Part shown: positions 53,928 through 64,000 of the stretch, in pieces | Layout of the letters: each line of letters begins with the position of its first letter | Numbering within the stretch: position 1 is the first letter of the stretch | Assembly (NCBI RefSeq): GCF_003589595.1 | Contig: NW_020655601.1 | Location: forward strand, 28,430 to 92,429 | Direction of reading: 5' to 3' | DNA: 64,000 nt | Source of the DNA: Hyposmocoma kahamanoa | Taxonomy: Eukaryota; Arthropoda; Insecta; Lepidoptera; Cosmopterigidae | Position numbers and translations under genes: made by a program | Notes under the pieces: generated by a model | The model's database searches: none | The model's input: only the letters and a program-made list of their open reading frames with translations | What the model was told of the DNA's origin: nothing

Positions 53928-54345
53928 GATGCATGGATGGATGTGAAACATGGACACTCACACTAAAATATAGGGAAAGATTAGAAGCTTTTGAGATGTG
54001 GTGCTGGAGGAGGATGAAATACATAAGTTGGATAGAAAAAAAACCAATTAGGAAGTATTGAGAATGGTAAACGAGAAAAGAACGATCCTGAATGCTATAG
54101 AGTATAGGCGCGGGAAAATGATTGGCCATTTAATACCACACGACAACTTCTTTAAGACCAATTTGGAGGGACAGATCAAGGGGAAGAGGTCACCTAGCCA
54201 CAGTTACATAAACCAAATAAAGGAAAAGGACGGTGTCGTGTCGCATAAGGAGGTCAAATAGCTGGCTTATTAGAGAGATGACTGAAAGATGCTCCACCGA
54301 TAAAAATATGACTTAATTAAGTTTGATGATGATGATGAGAGGTAC
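53928..54345 (+). pseudogene. RTE-like RT C-terminal remnant
   Basis: CETWTLTLKYRERLEAFEMW CWRRMKYISWIEKKTN, then after a frame change EVLRMVNEKRTILNAIEYRR GKMIGHLIPHDNFFKTNLEG and QIKEKDGVVSHKEVK, stop at 54259-54261, with L-H-R further on and a 'gatgatgatgatga' end. E-T-W-T-L, W-C-W-R-R-M, I-S-W, G-H-L-x-x-H-D and G-K-R are the last motifs of a common insect RTE-type polymerase. Frameshift near 54058. Different subfamily from 25760. Confidence 0.75.
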
Positions 54346-54869
54346 AAGAATTCACACAATTCATAGACAACACATACAAGAGTATGGAATTGGTACACAT
54401 AAATTTTTCTATTAATTCTTTTTTATTAAGTTTCTGGAACTGATCTGAATGACCAATGATTTTTAATTGTGGCCTCAGCAGTTCCTTAAACTAGTACCGC
54501 CGTCTCTGTTAAATCTTGCACAAAGACCTCCAGAATTTCCTTTTTTAAATTTTAATTAAAAACATTGTCTTTGTGGCCCCGAATGTTTTAAACCGACCCC
54601 TTGCAGTGTTAGCCGTAAAAGTTAAGTAAAATAAAATATTTGACCAAAAAGGGAACATAATTAAATTCAAATAAGGTTTTTTGTTAAGGTGAAAATATTT
54701 TCCGTTTTTATTTTATTCGTAATTGTTTAAATAAACAACACGGCTGGTTTGTCAACAATACAGGGTGTTGTAACGGCATCAAGACTATTAACAACAACAA
54801 TGCTTACAAAAAAAACATTGTAAAGAAAAAGTACTACTCCATTTCAAATTGGCTCTTATTGCGCTGTTC
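54346..54869. other. Unassigned AT-rich DNA
   Basis: Nothing recognised. Confidence 0.35.
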
Positions 54870-55359
54870 TATTTATTTATTAATTTGTGAACGTGCAATA
54901 TCGGCTTATAGAAATAAGTCACCGTAAAAAGTCACCATACTTCTTAAGATGAAATCGGCTTGAGCCAATAAGAACGTTGAAAAAGATGTTGCGCGGTTCA
55001 TTTCCGCTTGAACCGCCGACTCGAAACGCACGTCTTTTTCGATCTTCCTGCATGGACCGTTTACACGGGGCCAATTGACCAGCCATTCCATTAAGTCAAA
55101 TCATTGTTGGCGTCGAGTAAATACAAGACAATCCACTAAATTAGAACGATTTCAAATTTTTCGGACCCATGCCTTCCCCGCGTGGGCACCAGCAGACCAA
55201 TCTTAAACATTATGTCAATATCCACCTTATGATGGAACGCGGATATATAATGAGCCAGAAGAAGTATCCTTCGCCTACGAGACAAAGTGTCTAAGTCCAT
55301 CACGCCCGCAACAAACTGCGAAGGATACAATTATGGGTAATATCCGTACTGCAGTCTAT

Positions 55360-55976
55360 CCGCTCACGCGATGCGCTCATCCTACCGCCAAATGGCGGCT
55401 ATTTGGTTTCGCAAATTAGAAAAGGATTCAGTTTAAATACAAGTTTTTATAAATAAAAATTATTATTCCGCATTGCTAAATAAATACCCTCCATACTACA
55501 ACAAAAACATCTCAAATAAAATGCAGTAATACACCGCAAATCCTGCACTTAAAAAGCACTAATGAAATTTTTGGTGTTCTTGGGTAAATATGATAATATT
55601 CCGTTTGAGTGGTTCTAACGTTTACCATGAAATTACTCCTTAAAGTATAGTTTATAAACATTTATATTCAGGGTAAACTTAAAAAACGCTACTTACGGTA
55701 TGATTTCAATAAATAAACACCGAAATCACCAGCCCAAACAATAACACATACGATTGTCGTGACGTATTTTTTTTAAGTAAGTAAGTTGTTTATTTTTTTT
55801 AAATTACAGACCCAGGCATTAAAAACTTTATGGTTTGCTAGAGTAGTTACCGAAATAGCAATTAATATTAGTTCTTTTACCTGTTATAACTTCGATATCC
55901 GATAAATCGGTATAAAATCATCACCGGCACCTCTAGGTGTGGTATGCGTCTACGGCTGCATGTATCGCGTGAGCGG
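55360..55976 (+). mobile_element. MITE family D, copy 5 (617 bp)
   Basis: Perfect 13-bp ends. CTAT (55356-55359) and CTAC (55977-55980) differ at one base. Inserted in the LINE RT at 54870-56720. Longer than other copies because of a small 'aagtaagtaag' expansion near 55776. Confidence 0.85.
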
Positions 55977-55983
55977 CTACAGA

Positions 55984-56036
55984 GGAACCCTTGCGAATAC
56001 AAATTTTCGCCGAATATTTGTATTCACAAAGGTTCC
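55984..56036. repeat. 21-bp imperfect hairpin next to MITE
   Basis: ggaacccttgcgaatacaaa-t (55984-56004) pairs with 56016-56036 at 19 of 21 positions, 11-nt loop. Lies in the LINE coding strand where the frame is disturbed. Confidence 0.7.
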
Positions 56037-56720
56037 AAATTATAGCTACATATTCTAGTTTGCTGCATGTGCAGGCGTAATACAACACTTTCGCCAAATC
56101 CACGTCATTGAACTCATAGGATGTCCGTAAAATAAAGCCTAAAGTCTTACTCGCCTGTTTGCAGATTACTGTCACATGATTATGAAAGTCTAACTTAGCA
56201 TCTAATGTTACTCCTAAGTCACAAACATCAAATACCCTATCTATACAGGTGTCAAATAATTTATAGTGTGTTAGTCGTGGGCAAAGATTACGGGTGTAAG
56301 TAATGACTTTGCATTTTGATCTGTTAAATGACATACGATTAGCTAAACTCCACTCTGATACCGCATCAATGTCAGCTTGCAAGGCAGCTGTATCTGCGAT
56401 ATATTTCACGCCTAGGAATAACTTAAGGTCGTCAACAAATAGAAGACATTGAGCAGTACGGATAGCTTGAGGCAAGTTGGTTATCATTAGCAAAACTAAA
56501 GTCGGGCCAAGCGTACTTCATTGACTTACGACAGATCTTGTATAATATTCTGCTAACAGAAACCCCTGATCTAACTTTCACGACCTGGCGTTTATTTTCT
56601 AGGTAACTGGCAAAAAACCGCAGGAGCTTAGGCGTAAAGCATTACAACGCCAATTTTCTCAACTCAAATGCTTTATTATAATCAAAGTATGCATCGTCAA
56701 CCTGCCGTCCAGTATCCATT

Positions 56721-57626
56721 TCTAATAGTAATACTGCCTGTATTGTAGAAAGAAGTTGCAAATTTCGCACTTTTTACTAGACTGTCTTAATGGTTTGGCT
56801 TTGTGGAATGGCTCGTGCAAATGGGCCATAAAGTTTTTCATGGATGGCTTAATACGATGCTGTATAGATAAGTTTAGTGATTTCTTAAAACAGCACTGCT
56901 GCTCCTGTTGAAGGTTAGGAAGGCCCAACATAATCACAGGTACAAGGGAATTAAGGTCTTATATTGTCGGGGTACATCGCTAAGAGGTCGGAATGGATAG
57001 CTAGGGAGAGGTAGGAAGGTATGTAATCAAAGGATGGAGAATGATAAAGTATAACAACATGTTTATATTAAAAAGTACCTGAGTATGTAGGAAACTATGT
57101 AGGAGAGTAGAGTGGTGTGGTGTGTAGATGAAGAAGAAGAGAGAAGTTAGATACACGGAGTTGGTAGCCTCTGCCCTCCAAGATTGGAGACCGAGGGCAG
57201 AGGTGTAGAGCTGAAGAGCAGCGGGATTGGCATGGAGGCGGAGAGTGGAGACGTTCTTGTAGAAACAGCTGCGATTATGTAGCACTGGCTTCGGAGAGCA
57301 GTGAGGTTGTACTAACAGCGGCAGTAAATATTAGTTCAACTGTTTCAGGAATCTGGAAAGTAAGGGCGTTTCCTAGAAAATGTATAATGGGAGGGATGAA
57401 GACGATAGGTCCATAGTTTCACACTACAATTTCTAATATCATACGACATATTATGCTATGGTTTGGTGTAACGAGCTATTGTCCGCACCACGTCCAGGCG
57501 CTTATTTTGTGTGTGGTGGGTACAGGGTTCTACTCGTGACACCCAAGGTCCTCTAATCTAAGAAAAATAAATACACCAACCGTTCTGAACGCGCTCACTC
57601 TTCGGCCGAGCGTCGAGCAATCGACA
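56721..57626. other. Unassigned DNA
   Basis: Minus frame 57001-57285 and 57530-57934 show no domain. 'gtgtagatgaagaagaagag' purine-rich patch near 57120. Confidence 0.3.
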
Positions 57627-57669
57627 GCCCCTGAGGATGCCTCGTGGAGAGGCGAAACGCGTGTCGGGT
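57627..57669 (+). ncRNA. Type I hammerhead-ribozyme-like motif
   Basis: In order: stem I strand GCCC (57627-57630), core CUGAGGA (57631-57637), one extra U, stem II GCCUC-gugga-GAGGC (57639-57653, perfect), GAA (57654-57656), minimal stem III AC-gcgu-GU (57657-57664), cleavage-site C at 57665, and GGGU (57666-57669) closing stem I. All invariant core bases C3 U4 G5 A6 G8 A9 G12 A13 A14 are present. Penelope-like and related retroelements use such motifs to process transcripts. The unpaired U after A9 is the main weakness. No coding element adjoins it. Confidence 0.5.
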
Positions 57670-57869
57670 ATATTTTTGGTGGTGATTTGTGACTTGGTGA
57701 TTTGATTTGCGGAGGGAGGGCGGGATAATTAACTGCATAAAAAATGTTCAACACAAGCGCAGTTATTTTGCTCGGTTGAACCTTCGCTGGGTTCATGGAG
57801 TAGCTAATTAATTTACTCCCATTTTTAATTTTATTACTTACCAAACTGACTTGGCAAAATAAGTTGCAC
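57670..57869. other. Spacer after hammerhead-like motif
   Basis: G/T-rich 'tttttggtggtgatttgtga' then unassigned. Confidence 0.35.
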
Positions 57870-57969
57870 TGTAAGAAAGAAGAAAGTAAGAAATATTTAT
57901 TCCATAAAGATACAACACAACAGCACATATACATTTAACAATTACGAAACATAATTATATGATAATAGT
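57870..57969 (-). repeat. Probable LINE 3' end with (TTCT)n tail
   Basis: 'aagaaagaagaaagtaagaa' then 'atatttattccataaagata': on the minus strand an AATAAATA-type end followed by TTCTTTC repeats, as in other LINE ends here. Confidence 0.45.
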
Positions 57970-58068
57970 ATAATTGTAAAATAAAAGTGTAATTGTAAAT
58001 AATGGTGCAATTGTAAATAATAAGGCAACTTTAAATAATAGTTTAGTTGTAAATAATAGCTCAATTGT
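57970..58068. repeat. Tandem repeat, unit about 18 bp, five units
   Basis: Units like taattgtaaataatggtg, caattgtaaataataagg and agttgtaaataatagctc. Confidence 0.75.
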
Positions 58069-58289
58069 GACATTGTAATAATTAGCGTTCAGATATTCTA
58101 TTAGTACTAGCCAAAGTTAACAATAAAACGCCCACATCTCCGACACATCGGCAACTACGCCGTATTTATGTACACTGTGTACTGTATACACATTACACTG
58201 TACGGTGAGAAGTTTTACACATTTATCTAACCGAATGTTAATTCCATATCTAGTTTGCTATGAAACATTTACTTCATAGGTAATTTTTA

Positions 58290-58505
58290 ACTGCCTCATT
58301 GGCCGAACGGTTACCATGCCGGAGTACCACGCAGTGGTCACAGATTCGATTCCCGGGTCGGGAGAAATATTTATATGGCCTTCATTTATTTCTCTAGTGA
58401 GTTTGGTTGTAATTTGTGATCGTCTATGTGTGTGTCTATGGCACCGGCGACACAGGGTTTCCCTAGTGCGATTCCCTAGGGCTATGTTGAATATGTGCGA
58501 ATTAT
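58290..58505 (+). mobile_element. SINE family A
   Basis: 'aactgcctcattggccgaac', 'cagattcgattcccgggtcg', 'ggcaccggcgacacagggtt'. 'tccctagtgcga' is partly duplicated near 58460. (TTA)-poor tail. Confidence 0.75.
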
Positions 58506-59392
58506 ATAGGGTGGCCGCAGTGGGGATTAAGTAAAGACGAGAAAATATGATGAATAACTATAGTAATTTTCCACAAAGTATTTCTTAAACCAAATAATTT
58601 TGAGAACGTCCGAAGTTAAGTACGTTATAAAAGTACTTCTACGAAAAATATCTTAACGAAAGGAATTTAGTCTACGTCTGATGTTAGGAACGTTGGACCG
58701 AAAAGTGTCTCATAATTATAATTAAAATGACGAGTTTTGCATCGGTCACGTTGCAATGCGCGGGGCGCGCGTTCCGGGGTACGCGAATGCAAGTGCATTG
58801 ACCTGACGTTTTAGGTATGTGTGTTATGTGCAAATTTGGATACATAACATGCGTTATTATTATTATTATTTACATAAGTACTTATTATGTACATACTATC
58901 TACTCTATAATGTGGATTATTCCATTTAAAGAAAGCCAAAATTTTATCACGACCTTTTTAAATGGGTTCCACTCTCGTGGACCCCTATTAACGTCTCATG
59001 CACTCCCTACTTTTAGATGATATGGACCCTTTGTGCGTTGAAGTGGACCCTTGAGGGTCGATATTGATCACTTTGAGAATCAACCTTCTGGGTAGTACCC
59101 CTAAGTGAATTTCCTAATTCGAGTCCAGGTAATGAGTGTGATTGTGTGACTCAGTATTACTATAACATTAAGTGCAGCTACAATGTGTTACAAGCATAAT
59201 GCTGTGCAGCACACCGAAGGCACTAGCCTTACAGAGAACCGGATGAAATCCCAAACGGGCTGGTCTAGGGTGAGGACCTGACTTAGATGGTCTCTGTGCG
59301 GGTTCGCTCGCAAACAAAACTTATGTAGAACGACATGGGACTGTCAACAGGAGGGCCGCATTATCTGTTTACCTCATTGAATATGATAAGTT
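58506..59392. other. Unassigned DNA
   Basis: Includes a GC-rich patch at 58745-58800 ('caatgcgcggggcgcgcgtt') and 58950-59330 with 'ggtctagggtgaggacctga'. No frame supported. Confidence 0.3.
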
Positions 59393-59560
59393 GATAGATA
59401 GATAAAACGTTTATTCAGTACAAAAAAGCAGGAAGAGAAAGTGATTATAAATGTAATCACTTCACAATATATAACACAAAAGCACATAGAACATAAATTA
59501 GTAAATATAAATGTAAAAGGAAGGAAAAGAAAATTTTGTACTGGTCACATTGACTTACAA
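59393..59560 (-). repeat. LINE 3' end with (GATA)n tail
   Basis: 'gatagatagataaaacgttt' then 'attcagtacaaaaaagcagg': simple repeat joined to a minus-strand AATAAACG-type 3' end. RT part absent. Confidence 0.5.
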
Positions 59561-59814
59561 ATAAATGGACGACGGGTCTAATACAAAAACCACGAAAAAA
59601 ATGTCCCAAGTCAACCTATTCGAAATTTAAATTGTAATGTCATCGCAGTATCGCGCTGTCTGTAGAACAAATGAAGACTAAAGCGGAGTGTCGCGCTCTG
59701 TATACGATTTTAGCGCCTTAAAAGTGCGGACACTTTTTAGCGCGGACCCGACGTCCATATAATTGTAAGTCAATGACTGGTCATGAAAATTAAATTTCAT
59801 AATCTCAGTACAGA

Positions 59815-60245
59815 CTACTAAAAAAACCGACCTCAAAAGTACGTGGAATTACGTCTATTTGCTAAGTTTTATTGAAATATCCCCTAGTTCGCCACTATAC
59901 AGGACTTGACACTGGAGATAATAAAAATCGGTTCTCACTACTTAAAGTATATTGAGAGCGCAACGCCTTGAATTGGAGAAATAGCAAAATCAACCATTAA
60001 AGTAATTGCTCCTAAATGAAAGTTAGGCGCTATTTATAAAAATGAATATTCATGCGTGAACAGCCACTGTCAGAGGTGGATGATTTCCTTCAAAATGAAA
60101 TAGAACCACTATGGAAGTACCCCCTTTCCAACAAAAAAAGAATCATGAAAATCGGTTAACAAATACCGGAGTTATCGCGTAACATACATACAAAAAAAAA
60201 CATACAGACGAATTGAGAACCTCCTCCTTTTTTGAAGTCGGTTAA
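59815..60245 (-). mobile_element. Family G3 repeat, longest copy
   Basis: Begins 'aaaaaaccgacctcaaaagt', includes 'aaaatcggttaacaaatacc' and ends 'cctcctccttttttgaagtc' then 'ggtt'. The two ends are inverted relative to each other (aaccgac.tc), about 430 bp apart. Confidence 0.6.
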
Positions 60246-60984
60246 AATTAGTCCTGACTCAGGATAAATACTGTGCATGATTTTACTAGAATTCATCTAA
60301 TACGGATTACTTTATAATGTCCTGTTAATAAATAATAAAGTATTTCTATCGATAAACCCATGCCTTGTGCAATGCGCTATAGACACATAGATATATGTAT
60401 AGACAAAAGAAAAGTTTCACAACTACGAATTCCATTAGAACTTGGTCTCCGTTTGACACAGGCCTGTACTCAGGAGAATTTTTAGCGTGGTTTAAAAGTA
60501 TGTAGAAGGAAAAAAATTCGAAAACATTTCAGCTGAAGCTCGATGTTGTAATATTATACATTTTTTTTAATTTTTGTTAATCAACTCGACGGCGGAACTC
60601 ATGTACGTACTTACAGCGTTAATTTCAAAGTTACGTACATTTGTGAATATTTAGTGTCAATATCTCTTGCTAAAGTTGAAGGAAACATCGTGATGAATGA
60701 AACCTGCACGTCGAAGAAGGTTCACAAGGGAAATGGATTTTCGAATCTAAACACGTAAAATCTAAATCTAAACATGTATATTGTATTGAGGAACGTGTTG
60801 AAAGACTTTTTTTAAAAAGAAAAGAATTTTTGTTAAATAGTTACTAATTATTTTATATAAGAATTTTTCGTATTGTTCAATTGAGACTCGTTTCGATCCT
60901 GCAGTGAAACTGTACATACAGTTTTGTATCCCTTTATTAAATTCTGTAATAAAATGTAAAATAATTTACGGACCTGTATCGTGC
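60246..60984. other. Unassigned AT-rich DNA
   Basis: Nothing recognised. Confidence 0.35.
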
Positions 60985-61050
60985 ATGTTGTTCAAACAAA
61001 CCAACATTTCGGACCCTTTTACAGGTCCCATGGCCACGGCTGACTGTTTT
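60985..61050 (-). mobile_element. Penelope-type terminal repeat fragment with hammerhead-like core
   Basis: Minus strand: 'cagtcagccgtggccatggg', 'cctgtaaaagggtccgaaat'. GAAAU instead of GAAAC, stem II compensated as GGGACC/GGGUCC (fully paired). Confidence 0.55.
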
Positions 61051-61204
61051 TTTGCACAGATCAATTCAGAATTTCAGTTTGTTGTGATGTAAATAAGGTT
61101 CCTTAATTCTTTATTTACGTTACCCTTTCCCTCCCGGACATCAAAAGCGATAAGACGTTAATTCCACTTTGTTTATATGTATATTACTTTATGATAAAAT
61201 AAAT

Positions 61205-61315
61205 ATAGATATGTAGATAGATAGATAGATGGATGGACAGATGGATGGATGGATGGATGGAAGGATGAATGGATGGATGGATGGATGGATGAATGGACGG
61301 ACGGACGGACGGACG
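61205..61315. repeat. Tetranucleotide microsatellite (GATA/GATG/GGAC)n
   Basis: Runs of tagatagatagatggatgg, then ggatggatggatgg, then ggacggacggacgg. Confidence 0.95.
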
Positions 61316-61690
61316 GATAATATATTTTATTGCTCACATACAAAAAAGAGGGAGACGTGCCAGTGGTAAAAATTAAAATGCATTAGAAATAACTTACATT
61401 ATCATATTATAAAATAATAAATGACCATAATATTATATACCTACATATATTTATTTACATATACAAATATACTTAAACAAACTTCTACTTACCACTGAAT
61501 GTACAGACTAAGTTGCAGACTAAGATCGAGCCAGAAGATGCTTAAGCAATCCAGTTATAAATATAGGAAGCGATTTAGAATATCGGATTTCAGACGGGAG
61601 TTCGTTCCATAACTGTGCAGCCTTAGCAGTCAAGGAGTCTTTAAAATAGTCTGAGCGGGTGAAGGGATGATTCAGCAGGTTATTATAGTT
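61316..61690 (-). pseudogene. LINE RT tail ending at the microsatellite
   Basis: The minus frame encodes LLNHPFTRSDYFKDSLTAKA AQLWNELPSEIRYSKSLPIF ITGLLKHLLARS, stop at 61520-61522. L-W-N-E-L-P-x-E-I-R is the LINE tail signature. The 3' UTR with 'attttattgctcacatac' (AATAAAAT on the minus strand) runs into the (GGAC/GATG)n repeat at 61316. Open frame of about 55 residues with no stop. Confidence 0.7.
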
Positions 61691-62119
61691 AAAATATTAG
61701 GAGTGCATCACAACTACGAAGTCTACGAATGACTTCGTAAATCAAGAGTTGAGTATGGTAACTCCATTCTCTATTCCATTCTAAGTCCGGTCCTGTGTGA
61801 TCAGAACATGTAGGGGGCAATACTTGTCGTTCAGTTTTCAACTATTCTAGATTTTATTGTACAGTCCCTCGCAAGCTGGTACCTACTTTAGGCGCAATGT
61901 AAATTCAATTATAAAATAGCGTCCGTAGTTTTGGTTTGCTGTAGCCTACAAGTTCAACTACTGTGTTGGCCGGTATCTAGTTCAACTACATACTATAAAG
62001 GCGAGTACCGGAGGAGGACAGGGAAAACTGTTTTGATACATCAAATTGCTTAGACATTTAAGATTAAACAACGGTCTTTCGAAAAATATACGAAACACCT
62101 AAGGCTATCGTGTAAAGAA
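61691..62119. other. Unassigned DNA
   Basis: Palindrome-like 'gaagtctacgaatgacttcgt' near 61720. No gene. Confidence 0.35.
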
Positions 62120-62282
62120 TGTGCTAATTTGTTGGATGATACGATGTACTTTATCCGACCGTTCTGTGTACAGTTTAGGTTCTCGGGTTTCTCTCAAAGA
62201 AAAGTTTAAGGAGAATGGTATCATGACTGCGACATCACAGCACATTTACTCAAAGATTTCGTATGTCCGTAAAAATATATTA
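62120..62282 (+). pseudogene. LINE RT fragment, family of 18397-19340
   Basis: LGSRVSLKEKFKENGIMTAT SQHIYSKISYVRKN parallels LGPKVSLRDKFKEINILTLV SQYIYENVIYIKRN at 18.8 kb. Cut by the family B repeat at 62283. Confidence 0.65.
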
Positions 62283-62435
62283 TTACTACAAAGATCGAAC
62301 ACTCCGAAAAAATTCCTTCGATCCGGCCGGCTAAAAAGCCGTTGAAAAAAAACAAACACATATAAAAATCCGTGGTTCGTTCCGTGGTTCAGTTGGTATA
62401 GCATCTGGCACGGTATGCTAGACGACGTCGTTCGA
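62283..62435 (+). mobile_element. Family B repeat, rearranged
   Basis: Begins with the minus-strand style end 'acaaagatcgaacactccga' and 'ccttcgatccggccgg', then switches to plus-strand body ('ctaaaaagccgttgaaaaaa') and head 'ccgtggttcagttggtatag'. The B-box half is cut at 'gacgacgtcgttcgaat'. Confidence 0.6.
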
Positions 62436-64000
62436 ATAATACTAATAATAATAATAATAAAGTCGTTTATTTATCTCCACACCTTAATAAGTAAAAAATA
62501 TATAAAAGTTCTACACAGTGTTTAGTAACAATAGTGGTGTGAGATAAAAATGTCTGTAGCTCAGCACAATGACGGATTGTTTCACAACGCCGCGGATATT
62601 CTGTGACAGCCTACCATGATCACAAAAAGAAGAACTAACACACATTATCATTCTAGTTCTATAATTTCAAGCCGATTATTAGATATTTACCACACACGAA
62701 TCGTTACATAGATTTTTTCACTACTATTACACACAGAGCACTATCCACACACAACTACACTACAATGCCTACCTCCATGGTTAGACTGGACAATAACCAA
62801 TTAAAACACTTCTTACGGAAAATACGTAATGACAAAATATGACAGTGTCGCAAAAGCGGGGGAAGATCATTCCACTCCTTGGAAGCGGTGTATTTAAAAC
62901 AACCCGAAGTCCCGACTAAAGTATAAGAGAGGTAACTTATAAATATGAAACCGATCTCGCAAAAAAGAAAAACTGCTTTTCGGCACCAGTTTTTCCAAGT
63001 GGTAAATCGGAACCTTAAACTTATGCAAAGATTGTACAAAGCAGGCTAATATTAGTACTCTAGAATTGGCAATGTTAAGCTGTTTCTTATCGAGAAGATA
63101 CGGTGAAATATGTTCTCTTTTACGTGTTCTAAGTAAGGCATACAAGAATTTTGCACTCTTTCTAGTCTTAACATACAGACGAGTGCCAAAAACGAAGTCA
63201 CAGTACTGCACATGAGGTAACACCAGTGCAATACATAATCGCAACCGTATTTTTGGACTTAAACAACTTGCCAAATTATATAGGGATCTAAGGGCGCCAA
63301 AACAACGACCTATTTTCTGGAGAACATGTTGTTCGAATCTAAGCTCTTCATTCATGAGAAGACCGAGATTGCGAGCATAATGCTGCCTTGGAATTAGAGT
63401 ACCCTTAATAGTTATCACAGGATCCATAACCTGAATTAACTTGATTTGTTTATACGTACCAAAAACGATAAAAACACTCTTTCCTGGATTCAGAACGAGG
63501 CCATGACGGTCAGACTAGTCGGCCACTGAATCCAAGTTCGAACATATTGTGCTAACAGTTGCCATAACGTCATTAGGATCTGGTGAAATGTGGATGTACA
63601 ACTTTGTATCATCAGCGTACAAATGGTAATGGCAATGGGTGATACTAGATGGCAAGTTACTCGAATAGGGAAAAGAGGATAGGTCCTAGCATAGAGCCCT
63701 GAATCACACCTCGTCTCAAGTTAAGCGGTCTAGATTTCCTAAGACTGCCTCTACCGTCGGAATTCAAAACCGCCTGGCTATGATTGGTAAAGTACGAGGT
63801 GAACCATTTACATACTGCGGTCGATCGGATTTCATTTTAACAATGAGTAACTTCGTGGAGACACAATCGAAAGCTCGGGTAATCGAGTAGTACCAGAATA
63901 ATACCCTTTCCATAGTCAGCAGCAGTCAAGATGTCGTCAGTAATATGCATCAACGCAGATGTCGTGCTAAATTTCTAACGAAATCCTGACTGCATCCGCG
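62436..64000 (-). pseudogene. LINE RT (YADD) with (TTA)n tail, runs off the window
   Basis: Minus strand from the right edge: LMHITDDILTAADYGKGIIL VLLDY (palm A), GVIQGSMLGPILFSLF, HLYADDTKLYIHISPDPNDV with catalytic Y-A-D-D at 63608-63619, LNPGKSVFIVFG. It is then open from 63427: HYARNLGLLMNEELRFEQHV, LVLPHVQYCDFVFGTRLYVK, ending via a frameshift with SKEWNDLPPLLRHCHILSLR IFRKKCFNWLL at about 62790. 3' UTR and AATAAACG-type end join (TAA)n at 62440-62460. Several frameshifts and stops upstream of 63427. CR1/L2- or jockey-like; G-V-x-Q-G-S-x-L-G-P and Y-A-D-D-T-x-L-Y are kept. Confidence 0.8.

Larger units (their letters stand above)
54870..56720 (-). pseudogene. LINE RT with FVDD site, split by a MITE
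   Basis: Minus strand from about 56720: an A-Y-F-D-Y-N-K-A-F-E block (palm, normally D-F-S-K-A-F-D), LLRFFASYLENKRQVVKVRS, LPQAIRTAQCLLFVDDLKLF (catalytic site as F-V-D-D, 56428-56439), LANRMSFNRSKCKVITYTRN, DLGVTLDAKLDFHNHVTVIC, SKLEYVAIIWN. After MITE copy 5: YGYYP, stop, LYPSQFVAGVMDLDTLSRRR RILLLAHYISAFHHKVDIDI. The G-V-P-Q-G motif region is degraded to R-K-S-M-K. Several frameshifts and stops. 3' UTR to about 54870 with AATAAATAAATAG. Jockey/R1-like order of motifs; clade unresolved. Confidence 0.8.

Noticed and set aside
54906..55091. 61-residue minus frame as a gene
   Set aside because: Lies in the 3' UTR of a LINE RT remnant; no domain.

Overview
This window looks like a repeat-rich stretch of an insect nuclear genome, most likely Lepidoptera. 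It is AT-rich. It carries interspersed repeats of types I associate with moths and butterflies: tRNA-headed SINEs, an 'aaccgacttcaaaaaaggagg' type element, an R1-clade LINE, mariner, Penelope-like and DIRS-like elements. I found no intact host gene, no functional tRNA or rRNA gene and no CRISPR array. Almost every recognisable protein fragment belongs to a transposable element (TE). The organism call rests on pattern recognition, not on a search.

Layout. 0-10 kb: a LINE 3' end, a tRNA-derived SINE, and a minus-strand Penelope-like element whose GIY-YIG region is split by a 572-bp inverted-repeat insertion with a 14-bp target duplication. Then come a decayed ORF1-like protein and several LINE tails. 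10-16 kb: mostly unassigned DNA with small repeats. 16.7-17.75 kb: a GC-rich, 5'-truncated R1-clade LINE with a poly(A) tail and a 14-bp target duplication. 18-26.5 kb: LINE tails, two broken mariner copies, a foldback element with 16-bp tandem modules in its arms, and an RTE-clade fragment. 27-38 kb: sparse, with a 607-bp MITE family, SINEs and LINE fragments. 39-40.3 kb: a DIRS-like reverse transcriptase. 40.4-45.5 kb: a satellite with a unit of about 117 bp, split by a nearly complete LINE (40.86-44.44 kb). That LINE has an endonuclease-RT reading frame of 1004 residues broken by one in-frame TGA. 45.6-56.7 kb: more MITE copies, two of them inside LINE reading frames, microsatellites, SINEs and an RTE tail. 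57-64 kb: a hammerhead-ribozyme-like motif, simple-repeat-anchored LINE 3' ends, and a LINE RT running off the window edge.

The elements form a layered record of insertions rather than an operon or pathway. The most informative items are: the hammerhead-like motifs; the 4-bp duplications around one MITE family, where excision in silico leaves a LINE frame open; the single-stop LINE inside the satellite; and the R1-clade copy with a 14-bp duplication outside rDNA. I see no convincing new multi-gene system.
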